The notes beneath the pieces are model-generated. The model was given only the letters and a program-made list of their open reading frames with translations, had not been told where the DNA came from and searched no databases. Both the position numbers and the translations under genes were made by a program. From positions 1,984,001-2,048,000 of the forward strand of contig NZ_CP032419.1 of NCBI RefSeq assembly GCF_003595175.1: 64,000 nucleotides of DNA, in the 5' to 3' direction. This document shows positions 53,656-61,921 of this stretch, piece after piece. This DNA comes from Pseudomonas cavernae (GTDB lineage Bacteria > Pseudomonadota > Gammaproteobacteria > Pseudomonadales > Pseudomonadaceae). Within the stretch, counting starts at the first letter, position 1. Every line of letters starts with the position of its first letter.

Positions 53656-54159
53656 TTATTGGTGGGGGTCGAGGAGGAGCTGCTCGTCCTCGGTGAAGAA
53701 GTGCTCATCGCAGTTGTTGCCAGAACCACTGCGATCAACCACCAGGAAGTCATCCCGCTTTTCGATCGTCAGCACCGGGTGGTGCCAGACGCCGCGATGG
53801 TAATTAACGCCCTGCCTGCCATTAGAGAGGAAGGCACGGACCAGGCCCGGTACAGGTGCATCGCCAAGTGGCGCGACCACGACCAGAAAGGAGTTGCCGA
53901 GCAGCGGAATGAAGGCCTGGCTGCCCAGCGGATGGCGCTCCAGCATGCGGATGCGCAGCGGCATCTGCAGCGCCTCGGCACTGAAGATGCTGATGATCGC
54001 CTTATCCTCCGGCTGCGCGGTCTCGACCGTGGCCAGTTTGTGATAGCGGCGGGTGGAGCCGTTGTTGATCATGAAGTAGTCGCTGTTGTCGGTTTCGATC
54101 ACGTCACCGAAGGGGGCGAAGGCTTCTTTAGTCAGCGGCTCGATTATCAGTTTGCGCAT
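53656..54159 (-). CDS. allA: Ureidoglycolate lyase AllA
   Basis: A cupin-fold enzyme (167 aa) that splits ureidoglycolate into glyoxylate and urea. It opens IIEPLTKEAFAPFGDVIE and has the typical MLERHPLGSQAFIPL and YHRGVWHHPVL. Its product glyoxylate feeds Gcl at 32408, and the urea fits the transporter at 26159. A family B repeat fills the gap to alc upstream. Confidence 0.95.
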   Translation of the reverse strand: MRKLIIEPLTKEAFAPFGDVIETDNSDYFMINNGSTRRYHKLATVETAQPEDKAIISIFSAEALQMPLRIRMLERHPLGSQAFIPLLGNSFLVVVAPLGDAPVPGLVRAFLSNGRQGVNYHRGVWHHPVLTIEKRDDFLVVDRSGSGNNCDEHFFTEDEQLLLDPHQ

Positions 54160-54185
54160 GCTGGTTCTGCTTGTTCGTTTCTGTT

Positions 54186-54294
54186 TCCCCCTCTTCCATT
54201 CATGGGAGAGGGGCCGGGGGAGAGGGTTGAGCTGTTACGCGCCAATTTCCCTCTCCCGCCCTTCGGGCACCCTCTCCCATAAATGGGAGAGGGG
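54186..54294. repeat. Family B repeat, copy 3
   Basis: Two hairpin units with CCCTCTCCC/GGGAGAGGG arms, in the 144-bp gap between alc and allA. It lies inside an apparent operon. Confidence 0.85.
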
Positions 54295-54303
54295 AAAGCA
54301 CAG

Positions 54304-55299
54304 TTACTTCGCCGCCTTGCCAAACAGGCGCAGACGGCTGACGCCACCGTCCGGGAACACGTTCAGGCGGATGTGGGTGATCGGGCCGAGCTTGGCGATC
54401 TGCTCGGCGAACTCGTGCTCGGCGTGCATCGACAGCTTCTGGCTCGGTAGCAGTTCGCGCCAGAACAGGCTCTGGGTCTCGATCTGCGCGTCGGTACCGC
54501 CTTTCACGTAAGCGCCCTGGATCGAGCAGCTGTCCGGGTAGTTGCCCTTGAAGTGCAGGGTATCGACGACGATGCGCTCGATCTCGCCCGGATGGCCGAG
54601 GGCGACGATCACCCAGTCGTTGCCCGGGGTGCGGCGGCGCGCGGTTTCCCAGCCGTCGCCCATGTTGATGCCGCGGCCCGGGTTGAGGATGTTGCTCATG
54701 CGGCCGAAGTGCTCGTCAGAACAGGCCAGGGCACGGCCACCGTTCAGCGCGGCAGCCAGGTCGATCTGTTCGTTGTCGCCGACCGAGCTCCAGTCGCGGA
54801 ACGGGATGCCGTACACGCGCAGGCGCGCCACGCCGCCATCCGGGTAGATGTTGAAGCGCAGGTGGGTGAAGGCCTGCTCGTTGGCGATCTCGTGGTAGTG
54901 GTGGCTGTTGCCCTGCAAGGTCACCGCCGGTAGCACTTCGGTCCAGACGGTGGCGTCGCTCGGGTCGCCCTCGGCGACGAAGCAGGCTTCCAGCGAAGCC
55001 GATGGCGGGAAGTTGCCGGTGAAGTGGCTGGTGTCGATGTCCACGCCCTTGATCGAGCCCGGCACGCCGAGGCGGATCACCGCGCTGTCGTAGCCTTCGA
55101 AGCGCTTGCGGCGCGATTCCCAGCCGTCCATCCACTTGCCGTTATCGTCGAACACGCCCTCCTTCCAGACCGCCGGGGTCGGCTGGAATAGCCGGTTGAC
55201 GTCGGCGAACCAGTCGTCGGTGACGGAAATGGCCTTGGTGCCGAGGCGGGCGTCGGCGAGGTTGACGTATTTCTCGAAGGGTACGGCGTAAGCTTTCAT
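54304..55299 (-). CDS. alc: Allantoicase
   Basis: Allantoicase (331 aa) turns allantoate into ureidoglycolate and urea. It has two similar halves, a known feature of the family: [21 protein letters not shown] in the first and [21 protein letters not shown] in the second, as well as two [16 protein letters not shown] motifs. It lies between uraD and allA in pathway order. Confidence 0.96.
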   Translation of the reverse strand: MKAYAVPFEKYVNLADARLGTKAISVTDDWFADVNRLFQPTPAVWKEGVFDDNGKWMDGWESRRKRFEGYDSAVIRLGVPGSIKGVDIDTSHFTGNFPPSASLEACFVAEGDPSDATVWTEVLPAVTLQGNSHHYHEIANEQAFTHLRFNIYPDGGVARLRVYGIPFRDWSSVGDNEQIDLAAALNGGRALACSDEHFGRMSNILNPGRGINMGDGWETARRRTPGNDWVIVALGHPGEIERIVVDTLHFKGNYPDSCSIQGAYVKGGTDAQIETQSLFWRELLPSQKLSMHAEHEFAEQIAKLGPITHIRLNVFPDGGVSRLRLFGKAAK

Positions 55300-55350
55300 G
55301 TACGAGTCTGCCTTGAATGGAGGGCGGGAGAGGGGCGGCCAGTCGCCGGC

Positions 55351-55866
55351 TTACAGGGTCTGCAGCCGGAACAGCGCGATCTTGTTGATCTCGGCCAGGG
55401 CCCGGAGGAATTCGGCTTCGCGCGAGTTGTGAATGCGCTCTTCGAAGGCCGCCAGGATCTGGTGCCGGTTGCTGCCTTTAACCGCCATGATGAAGGGAAA
55501 CGCGAACTTCGCTTTGTAGGCGTCGTTCAGCTCGGTGAAGCGCTGGAACTCTTCAGCCGTGCATTCGTGGATGCCGGCACCGGCCTGTTCGCTGGTGCTG
55601 GCTTCGGTCAGTTCGCCGCGGATGGCGGCCTTGCCGGCCAAGTCCGGGTGCGCGTTGATCAGCGCCAGCTGGGCGGCATGCTCGGCGCTCAGGAGGATGT
55701 CGGCCATGCGCTGATGCAAGGCTTCAATCTCGTCGACGCTGGCGTCCAGCCCCAGGTCGTAGGCCTTCTCGGCCACCCAGGGCGAATGTTCGTAGATGTC
55801 GGCGAAGGCGGCGACGAATTCGTCACGGCTCAGCTGGGACGGAGTCAGAGTCTGGAAGCGGCTCAT
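55351..55866 (-). CDS. uraD: OHCU decarboxylase UraD
   Basis: A 171-aa helical protein that decarboxylates 2-oxo-4-hydroxy-4-carboxy-5-ureidoimidazoline to S-allantoin. Motifs are YEHSPWVAEKAY near 27-38, the INAHPDLAGKAA block with the catalytic His near 70-80, and ERIHNSREAEFLRALAEI near the end. It starts within the last bases of puuE (ATGA overlap), so the two are coupled. Confidence 0.96.
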   Translation of the reverse strand: MSRFQTLTPSQLSRDEFVAAFADIYEHSPWVAEKAYDLGLDASVDEIEALHQRMADILLSAEHAAQLALINAHPDLAGKAAIRGELTEASTSEQAGAGIHECTAEEFQRFTELNDAYKAKFAFPFIMAVKGSNRHQILAAFEERIHNSREAEFLRALAEINKIALFRLQTL

Positions 55867-56807
55867 TTCGCGCTCTCCTGCTTGTTGTTCTCAGAGAATG
55901 GGTGAGTGGTGTGCCAGTGGCGGGCGATGTCGACGCGGCGGGCGAACCACACCTGCTCATGGCCTTTGACGTAATCGATGAAGCGCGCGAGTGCGGCCAG
56001 GCGCGCCGGGCGGCCGAGCAGGCGGCAGTGCATGCCGATCGACAGCATCTTCGGCGCACCTGCGGCACCCTCGGCGTAGAGCACGTCGAAGGCGTCCTTC
56101 AAATAGTTATAGAAGTCGTCGCCGCTGTTGAAACCCTGCACCTGGGTGAAGCGCATGTCATTGGTGTCCAGGGTGTAGGGAATCACCAGATGTGGCTTGC
56201 CGGTCGGGTTGTTGGCTTCCCAGTAGGGCAGGTCGTCGTCGTAGGTGTCGGAGTCGTAGAGGAAGCCGCCTTCCTCCATCACCAGCCGGCGGGTGTGCGG
56301 CCCGGTGCGGCCGGTGTACCAGCCGAGCGGGCGCTCGCCGGTCAGCTCGGTGAGGATGCGGATGGCCTCGAGCATGTGCTCGCGCTCCTGCGCCTCGTCC
56401 ATGTACTGGTAGTCAATCCAGCGGTAGCCGTGGCTGCAGATCTCATGGCCGTCGGCGACCATGGCCTTGATCACCTCGGGGTGGCGCTGGGCGGCCATGG
56501 CCACGGCGAACACGGTCAGCGGAATGTCGTGCTGCTTGAACAGTTTGAGCAGGCGCCATACGCCGGTGCGGCTGCCGTACTCGTACAGCGACTCCATGCT
56601 CATGTTGCGCGCGCCCTGCAACGGCTGGGCGGCGACCATCTCGGAGAGGAACGCCTCGGACTCCTTGTCGCCGTGCAGCACGCAGCGCTCGCCGCCTTCC
56701 TCGTAATTGAGCACGAAGGACAGCGCGATGCGCGCGTTGCCCGGCCAGTGCGGGTGAGGAGGGTTGTTGCCATAGCCGATCAGGTCGCGTGGGTAGTCAG
56801 CACTCAC
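55863..56807 (-). CDS. puuE: Allantoinase PuuE
   Basis: A 314-aa allantoinase of the polysaccharide-deacetylase fold, distinct from the amidohydrolase AllB. It begins MSADYPRDLIGYGNNPPHPHWPG and has NYEEGGERCVLHGD, HEICSHGYRWIDYQ and FNSGDDFYNYLKD. It hydrolyses allantoin to allantoate. It is the first gene of the puuE-uraD-alc-allA-puuD operon. A TTGTATACAA lies 78 bases upstream, flanked by a further 9-base inverted repeat. Confidence 0.96.
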   Translation of the reverse strand: MSADYPRDLIGYGNNPPHPHWPGNARIALSFVLNYEEGGERCVLHGDKESEAFLSEMVAAQPLQGARNMSMESLYEYGSRTGVWRLLKLFKQHDIPLTVFAVAMAAQRHPEVIKAMVADGHEICSHGYRWIDYQYMDEAQEREHMLEAIRILTELTGERPLGWYTGRTGPHTRRLVMEEGGFLYDSDTYDDDLPYWEANNPTGKPHLVIPYTLDTNDMRFTQVQGFNSGDDFYNYLKDAFDVLYAEGAAGAPKMLSIGMHCRLLGRPARLAALARFIDYVKGHEQVWFARRVDIARHWHTTHPFSENNKQESAK

Positions 56808-56884
56808 TGCAGTCTTCCTTCTTTAGACGTTGCAATCGCCAGGGGCGGCTGAGGGTTCAGGCTGTGGCGATCATGATGGGGTGA

Positions 56885-56894
56885 TTGTATACAA
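56885..56894. promoter_or_regulatory. Candidate operator TTGTATACAA before puuE
   Basis: Perfect palindrome 78 bases upstream of puuE, the same as the gcl site. It overlaps the 9-bp inverted repeat TACAAAGTG/CACTTTGTA at 56890-56912. Confidence 0.68.
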
Positions 56895-57066
56895 AGTGAA
56901 TGACACTTTGTAAATCGAAAATTTCACTGTTTTGCTGTCGGAGTGTGCTGCAAAAATCTTGCCCGCTTGGTCAGATGCAGAGGGCAAGAGGGCCTGTATC
57001 AGTGGTCTGGATGAAAATCGCTGAGATTCTGGGTGAGCCGTGGCAGCGGAAAATTCAACTGGAATA

Positions 57067-57076
57067 TTGTGTACAA
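57067..57076. promoter_or_regulatory. Candidate operator TTGTGTACAA before uraH
   Basis: One central base differs from the palindromic form. It lies 153 bases upstream of uraH. Confidence 0.58.
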
Positions 57077-57228
57077 TCTATAAGAAAAATGTCTTATATT
57101 TCTCCGGCAGCATGTTATGCTGGCCTCGCGCCGGGGCTCCAAGCCTGTGCGGCGTACCGAATTCAACTGACTAATAGGAGGCGTGGCGTCTGCGCCATTC
57201 GCCCGGCGAACGCAGAGGCCCTGAAGCC

Positions 57229-57582
57229 ATGGGACGTTTAACCACGCATGTACTGGATGCCGCACACGGCTGCCCTGGCAGCGCGATCACGGTCAAGCTG
57301 TACCGGGTCGAAGGCGAACAGCTGGAACTGATCAATACCGTGCAGACCAACCATGACGGCCGTTGCGACGCGCCGCTGCTGCAGGGTGACGACTACCGTT
57401 CCGGGGTCTATCAGCTGCAGTTCCACGCCGGCGACTACTACCGTGCCCGTGGCGTCGCGCTGCCCAACCCGGCCTTCCTCGACGTGGTAGTGCTGCGCTT
57501 CGGCATCGACGCCGGCCAAGACCACTATCACGTACCGCTGCTGATTTCGCCCTACAGCTATTCCACCTATCGCGGCAGCTAG
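57229..57582 (+). CDS. uraH: 5-hydroxyisourate hydrolase UraH
   Basis: A transthyretin-like enzyme (117 aa) that hydrolyses 5-hydroxyisourate to OHCU. It has GRLTTHVLDAAHGCPG at the start, the middle Arg/Asp region, HYHVPLLISPYSYSTY near the end and the C-terminal signature YRGS. It is the step between PuuD and UraD. It is divergent from the puuE operon, and a terminator follows 50 bases after the stop. Confidence 0.97.
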   Translation: MGRLTTHVLDAAHGCPGSAITVKLYRVEGEQLELINTVQTNHDGRCDAPLLQGDDYRSGVYQLQFHAGDYYRARGVALPNPAFLDVVVLRFGIDAGQDHYHVPLLISPYSYSTYRGS

Positions 57583-57632
57583 TCGCCCAGGTACCCCAAC
57601 TCGTTACCCTCTGACTCCTTAGAAGAGTCCTT

Positions 57633-57659
57633 GCCCGCCCACACTGCGGGCTTTTTTTT
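57633..57659 (+). terminator. Terminator after uraH
   Basis: The stem GCCCGC/GCGGGC with a 7-base loop and eight T. Confidence 0.9.
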
Positions 57660-57660
57660 G

Positions 57661-57832
57661 ACGCTGTCCCAGCGACGGGTTGCATGGGGCAGGGCTTTTG
57701 TAGGAGCGGAGTTATCCGCGGGCAAGGGCCAGGCCCTTTCGCGAATAAATTCGCCTACAGGTTCGGAGTGTGCTGACAGCCCGCAGTGCAGGTTATGCGG
57801 CGCCCCAGATTGCATCCGGGATCTACGGCTGG
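57661..57832. repeat. Family C composite repeat, copy 2
   Basis: Modules GTAGGAGCGGAGTTATCCGC, TTCGCGAATAAATTCGC, GCTGACAGCCCGCAGTGCAG and GATTGCATCCGGGATCTACG, in the same order as the copy at 50341. Confidence 0.75.
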
Positions 57833-57841
57833 AGTCCATCG

Positions 57842-57914
57842 GTAGGATGGGTGGAGTGCAGCGATACCCATCGGCGGCGGTTCGTTGGCTATCGCTGCGC
57901 TCAAGCCGACCTAA
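57842..57914. repeat. Family A palindromic repeat, copy 5 (degenerate)
   Basis: GTAGGATGGGTGGAGTGCAG with GATACCCATC on the left; the right arm, GGCTATCGCTGCGC then CAAGCCGACCTA, has decayed. Confidence 0.7.
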
Positions 57915-58023
57915 GGTGCTGCACAGTTCGACGGTGATCGCCAGTTAGCCGGTTCCCGCAAAAGGCTGTGACACGCAACTGGGACATAGCCTTCTTTGGC
58001 TCGGTGATTGAGCGGCCGACAGT

Positions 58024-58050
58024 AAAAGGCCCGGCTTTGGGTCGGGCTTC
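58024..58050 (-). terminator. Possible terminator after the LysE-type gene
   Basis: On the - strand AAGCCCG and CGGGCCTT pair with one bulge, followed by TTT. It lies about 170 bases beyond the stop, so the link to that gene is uncertain. Confidence 0.4.
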
Positions 58051-58221
58051 GTGGCTTGAAGAAGGCGTTGCCGGAGATAGCATCGGCCGCGCGGCGCCGG
58101 ACTTGGCCTGGCACGGAGTGCATGGGCGTCAGCTGCAGCGCCTGCCCGCGCAGGAACCTGTGCGACCTTGAGTCTGCGTGTGCCGCAGGCGCTGGTGGCC
58201 AGCGCTCAGTAGGGACGACTC

Positions 58222-58848
58222 TTAGCGGCTCAACAGCGACGCCGTGCCGGCACCGGCAAACAGCCCGGCGCTGATACGGTTGAACCACACCTGGCCCTTG
58301 CCCGAGCGCAGGAAGCGCGCGGCGCCGTGGGCGCTGAGGCCGTAGAACAGCTTGCAGGCGAGATCGAGCACCACCCAACTGGCGATCAGTATCAGCAACT
58401 GCGTGAGCAATGGGCGCTCGGCGCTGAGGAACTGCGGCAGGAAGGCGGCGAAGAACAGGATGTCCTTGGGGTTGCTGGCGCCCAGGCCGAAGGCTTTCCA
58501 GAACATGCTGCGAAAGCTCGGGTTGACCGGTTGCTCCTCGGCATTGCGCGGTTGGGCCGCGCGGCGCGACTCGCGCCAGCTCTGCCAGCCGAGATAGAAC
58601 AGGTACAGCGCGCCGACGATCTTCAGCGCGCTGAAGAGTTTTTCCGAGGCCAGCAGCAGGGCGCCGAGGCCGAGGGCTGAAGCACTGAGCAGGCACAACG
58701 AGGCAGACACCCCGCCGAGAAAGCTCGGCAGCGAGCGGCGCAGGCCGTAGTTGAGGGTGTTGCTGATCATCAGCAGCGACAGCGGCCCGGGGATGAGGAT
58801 CACGATCAACGCCGCACTACAGAACAGCAGCCAGGTTTCCAGACTCAT
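58222..58848 (-). CDS. LysE/RhtB family exporter
   Basis: A 208-aa inner-membrane exporter with about six helices. The N-terminal segment LIPGPLSLLMISNTLNYGLRR is the usual LysE motif, and GASNPKDILFFAAFLPQF is conserved in the RhtB branch. Such proteins export amino acids such as homoserine, threonine or lysine; the substrate here is unknown. It has no visible operon partner, and a family C-like hairpin stands before it. Confidence 0.9.
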   Translation of the reverse strand: MSLETWLLFCSAALIVILIPGPLSLLMISNTLNYGLRRSLPSFLGGVSASLCLLSASALGLGALLLASEKLFSALKIVGALYLFYLGWQSWRESRRAAQPRNAEEQPVNPSFRSMFWKAFGLGASNPKDILFFAAFLPQFLSAERPLLTQLLILIASWVVLDLACKLFYGLSAHGAARFLRSGKGQVWFNRISAGLFAGAGTASLLSR

Positions 58849-58873
58849 TGCATTCCCTCACGAATAAAAACGG

Positions 58874-58933
58874 TCGCAGGAGCGGCCCAGGACCGCGAAA
58901 TGTTGCGAATCGCGGCGATGGGCCGCTCCTACA
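58874..58933. repeat. Family C-related hairpin repeat, copy 3
   Basis: GCAGGAGCGGCCC and GGGCCGCTCCTAC arms, with CGCGAA and TTGCGAATCGCGGC in the loop. It shares only the outer GTAGGAGCGG module with copies 1 and 2. Confidence 0.65.
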
Positions 58934-58953
58934 AAGTTACGTGCACCGGAATG

Positions 58954-58984
58954 AAAAAGGCCCAGTCGCGGTGCGGCTGGGCCC
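58954..58984 (-). terminator. Terminator after the AzgA-type permease
   Basis: An 11- to 12-bp stem GGCCCAGYCGC with one G-U and a 3-base loop, followed on the - strand by five T. It lies 20 bases after the stop. Confidence 0.9.
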
Positions 58985-59004
58985 GGTGGCGCGTGGCTGC
59001 AAGC

Positions 59005-60354
59005 TTACAGGAAGATAAACTTGGCTACAAAAATTGCGCAAAGTGCATACAGGCTGCTGGAGATGTCCTTGTGCTTGCCGGTGAACAGTTTCATCACCAC
59101 GTAGGTGATGAAGCCCATGGCGATGCCGTCGGCGACCGAGAAGGTCAGCGGCATCATGATCACGGTGACGATCGCCGGGATGGTTTCGGTGTGCTCGTTC
59201 CAGTCGATGTGGGCCATGCCGCCCATCATCAGCATGGCGACGTAAATCAGCGCGCCGGCGGTGGCGTAGGCGGGGATCATGCCGGCCAGCGGGGCGAAGA
59301 ACATCGCCGCGACGAACAGCGCGCCAACCACCACTGCGGTCAGCCCGGTGCGGCCGCCGGCGGCAACGCCTGCGGCGCTTTCCACGTAGCTGGTCACCGG
59401 CGGTACGCCGAGCACGCCGCCGAGTACGCTGGAGGCGCTATCGGCCTTCATCGCCTTGGACAGATTCTCGATGCGCCCGTCTTCTTTCACCAGGTGCGCG
59501 CGCTGGGCTACGCCCATCAGCGTGCCGGCGGTGTCGAACATGTGCACGAAGAGGAAGGCCAGGATCACGCTGATCATGGTCACGTCGAAGGCGCCGGTGA
59601 TGTCCATCGCCATGAAGGTCGGTGCCAGGCTCGGCGGCATGGAGAACACGCCGCCGAACTTGACCAGGCCGAGGGCGACGCCGGCCAGGGTGACGGTGAG
59701 GATGCTGATCAGGATGGCGCCGAACACGCGGCGGTATTCCAGCACCGCGATCATCAGGAAGCAGATCGCGGCGAGCAGCGGGCCGGGGGCGGTGAGATCG
59801 CCGATATGCAGCAGGGTGGCCGGATGGGCGACCACTATGCCTGCGGTTTTCAGGCCGATCAGACCGAGGAATAGCCCGACCCCGGCGCCCATGGCGAAGC
59901 GCAAGCTGCTGGGGATGCTGTTGAGCAGCCATTCGCGAATGCGAGAGAAGGTCAGCACCATGAACAGCACGCCGGAGATGAACACCGCACCGAGGGCGAT
60001 CTGCCAGCTGTAGCCCATGGTTTGCACCACGGTGTAGGTGAAGAAGGCGTTGAGGCCCATGCCCGGCGCCAGGCCGACCGGCCAGTTGGCGTACAGGCCC
60101 ATCAGGAAGCAGCCGAGCGCCGCGGCCAGGCAGGTGGCGACGAAGGCGGCGCCGTGATCGACACCGGCATCGGCCATGATGTTGGGGTTGACGAAGATGA
60201 TGTAGGCCATGGTGATGAAGGTGGTCAGACCGGCGGCCAGCTCGGTTTTGACGGTGGTGCCGTGCAGGCTCAGCTTGAACAGGCGTTCCAGCAGGCCCGT
60301 GCCGGCAGGGCGTACAAGCGGGATACTTTGTTGTTCTTGTTTGGTGCTTTCCAC
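59005..60354 (-). CDS. Guanine/hypoxanthine permease (AzgA/NCS2-type)
   Basis: A 449-aa membrane transporter with about 12 helices. The family marks are GLTTFITMAYIIFVNPNI, APGMGLNAFFTYTVV, FVHMFDTAGTLMGVA and VTSYVESAAGVAAGGRTGL. AzgA proteins take up guanine, hypoxanthine or adenine with protons. It is divergent from the GntR gene and near guanine deaminase, so guanine or hypoxanthine uptake is likely. The start is GTG 60354. A TTGTGTACAA lies 151 bases upstream. Confidence 0.92.
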   Translation of the reverse strand: MESTKQEQQSIPLVRPAGTGLLERLFKLSLHGTTVKTELAAGLTTFITMAYIIFVNPNIMADAGVDHGAAFVATCLAAALGCFLMGLYANWPVGLAPGMGLNAFFTYTVVQTMGYSWQIALGAVFISGVLFMVLTFSRIREWLLNSIPSSLRFAMGAGVGLFLGLIGLKTAGIVVAHPATLLHIGDLTAPGPLLAAICFLMIAVLEYRRVFGAILISILTVTLAGVALGLVKFGGVFSMPPSLAPTFMAMDITGAFDVTMISVILAFLFVHMFDTAGTLMGVAQRAHLVKEDGRIENLSKAMKADSASSVLGGVLGVPPVTSYVESAAGVAAGGRTGLTAVVVGALFVAAMFFAPLAGMIPAYATAGALIYVAMLMMGGMAHIDWNEHTETIPAIVTVIMMPLTFSVADGIAMGFITYVVMKLFTGKHKDISSSLYALCAIFVAKFIFL

Positions 60355-60504
60355 AGCGGGGTACTCCTCATCTCTTTTGTTTTGTTCACCCAGAACCGTA
60401 GGCGTGTGCCTGGGGTTCTCTGAGGCAGGTGGTGTGAGCGGTGCGCTTTCTGGTCGGGTTTAGTTGACCTGAGAGTCAGAAATCGTACGAGCGCGATTAT
60501 GCGT

Positions 60505-60514
60505 TTGTGTACAA
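60505..60514. promoter_or_regulatory. Candidate operator TTGTGTACAA before the AzgA-type permease
   Basis: It lies 151 bases upstream of the permease start in AT-rich sequence, and is the same 10-mer as at 57067 and 60869. Confidence 0.6.
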
Positions 60515-60868
60515 AAAAAGCAAATATTGTTTATATTGTTGCGAAAATTGATCCTATCGATTGTCGCCGGGTGGAAGGGCCGATTGCATGCGACAATCGT
60601 GCTGCGCTCAAATTTCAAGAAAGTCTTTAAAAACAATAGGCTATAGACGTGGATTGGTGTTTGGCGCGGCTTGTAAGCGACATCAGAAGTGGCGTCGACG
60701 GGTGGATAAAGCGAGTCGAGTAGGGCGGAATTTGCTATTAATGAGTCTGTTAGGAAGAAAATGTACTGAAAGCCAGGTCGGTTTTGTCGTCAATCTATGG
60801 CGCTGTCGCGCCCCGGACGGTCGACCATAAAAGCAGTGATGGCTTGTAAGGTGTGGGTGTAGGTTAAA

Positions 60869-60878
60869 TTGTGTACAA
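60869..60878. promoter_or_regulatory. Candidate operator TTGTGTACAA before the GntR gene
   Basis: It lies 107 bases upstream of the regulator start, consistent with autoregulation. Confidence 0.6.
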
Positions 60879-60984
60879 TGTGCCAGCCCTTTTACCCGCT
60901 CCCCTGCTATTTCTGCTTGCCAGCAGCCAGGGGGAAAGCAGTAGAGTCTCGCTAGACCGCCGACCCTCATTGACGCGAGCCACG

Positions 60985-61755
60985 ATGAACGAAGAATTGC
61001 AGCCCCTCAAGAAGCAGCCGCGCGCGGGCAAGAACAGCCGCAGCGGGACTCAGGACGATGTCGTTTACGCCCATATTTTCGATGCCATCCTCGAGCAGCG
61101 CCTGGCACCGGGTACCCGCCTGAGCGAAGAGGCCCTGGGCGAGATCTTCGGCGTCAGCCGCACCATCATCCGCCGCGCCCTGTCGCGCCTGGCCCACGAA
61201 GGCGTGGTGCTGCTGCGGCCGAACCGCGGTGCGGTGGTTGCCAGCCCCAGCGTCGATGAAGCCCGGCAGATTTTCTACGCGCGGCGCATGGTCGAGCGCG
61301 CCATCACCGAACTGGCGGTGGAGCACGCCACAGCCGAGCAACTGGCCGAACTGCGGCAGATGGTCATCGACGAGCAGACCAGTTTCTCCCGTGGCGACCG
61401 TGGTGCCGGTATCCGCCTGTCCGGCGAGTTCCACCTGAAGTTGGCCGAGGCGGCGAAGAACGCCCCGCTGATCAGCTTCCAGCGCAGCCTGGTGTCGCAA
61501 ACCTCGCTGATCATCGCCCAATACGAAAGCGGCAGCCGCTCGCACTGTTCCTACGACGAGCACAACGAACTGCTCGACGCCATCGAGGCGCGCGACGTGG
61601 CCAAGGCGGTGCACCTGATGATGCATCACATGGATCACATCGACAGCAAGCTCAACCTCGACGAGGAAAGCGCCTCGGACGACCTGCACGCGGTGTTCTC
61701 GCACCTGCTGCAGACCAAGAAGAAGCCCGGGCGCAGCACCTCGCGCAGCGTCTGA
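60985..61755 (+). CDS. GntR family regulator, FCD subgroup
   Basis: A 256-aa regulator. The winged helix (about 25-90) has RLSEEALGEIFGVSRTIIRRAL and LLRPNRGAVV. The FCD effector domain (about 95-240) has the metal-binding histidines in GEFHLKLAEAAKNAPL and HLMMHHMDHID. An N-terminal Lys/Arg-rich tail precedes the DNA-binding part. I start at ATG 60985; the open frame upstream to 60871 runs through the operator-like site and looks non-coding. It lies between a purine permease and guanine deaminase, and is the best candidate to bind the TTGTRYACAA sites. The effector is unknown. Confidence 0.92.
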   Translation: MNEELQPLKKQPRAGKNSRSGTQDDVVYAHIFDAILEQRLAPGTRLSEEALGEIFGVSRTIIRRALSRLAHEGVVLLRPNRGAVVASPSVDEARQIFYARRMVERAITELAVEHATAEQLAELRQMVIDEQTSFSRGDRGAGIRLSGEFHLKLAEAAKNAPLISFQRSLVSQTSLIIAQYESGSRSHCSYDEHNELLDAIEARDVAKAVHLMMHHMDHIDSKLNLDEESASDDLHAVFSHLLQTKKKPGRSTSRSV

Positions 61756-61772
61756 GTAAGCCGGCAAACAAG

Positions 61773-61797
61773 AAGCCCCGCAGATGCGGGGCTTTTT
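61773..61797 (+). terminator. Terminator after the GntR gene
   Basis: The 10-bp stem AAGCCCCGCA/TGCGGGGCTT with a two-base loop, and a T-run following. Confidence 0.9.
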
Positions 61798-61892
61798 CGT
61801 TTCCAACTCTGGCACTTCTGCTGGTGCCCACGTTGGCGCGCAGGAACCAGCAGAACCCCATTGCAGGACTGCGCCGAAGTTTGACCGCCAGT

Positions 61893-61921
61893 CACCCCTC
61901 TCCCGTTCACGGGAGAGGGGG
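61893..61921. repeat. Family B repeat, copy 4 (single hairpin)
   Basis: CCCCTCTCCCGTTCACGGGAGAGGGG, one unit only, in the convergent gap. Confidence 0.75.

Larger units (their letters stand above)
56808..57228. other. 421-bp divergent regulatory region, puuE / uraH
   Basis: It holds two operator-like sites, one near each gene (56885 and 57067), and AT-rich sequence at 56880-56960 and 57040-57120. No gene is supported. Confidence 0.75.
57583..58221. other. 639-bp gap between uraH and the LysE-type gene
   Basis: It contains the uraH terminator, family C copy 2, family A copy 5 and a possible - strand terminator. Short open frames here have no recognisable features, and I do not call a gene. 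Confidence 0.6.
60355..60984. other. 630-bp AT-richer divergent gap, permease / GntR gene
   Basis: Two operator-like sites at 60505 and 60869, one near each gene. Bases 60480-60560 and 60610-60880 are clearly lower in GC than the neighbours. A short open frame at 60561-60830 has no recognisable motif or ribosome site, and I do not call it. Confidence 0.65.

Noticed and set aside
52277..53803. A 508-codon + strand frame opposite puuD
   Set aside because: It is opposite to the clearly conserved PuuD with its heme motif, and is His/Gly/Arg-rich with no domain.
57911..58696. A - strand frame of 261 codons across the uraH/LysE gap
   Set aside because: It passes out of frame through the LysE-type gene and repeat sequence.
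60561..60830. An 89-codon + strand frame in the permease/GntR gap
   Set aside because: No ribosome site, no recognisable motif, basic and Cys-rich composition typical of chance frames. Only transcription or conservation data would revive it.
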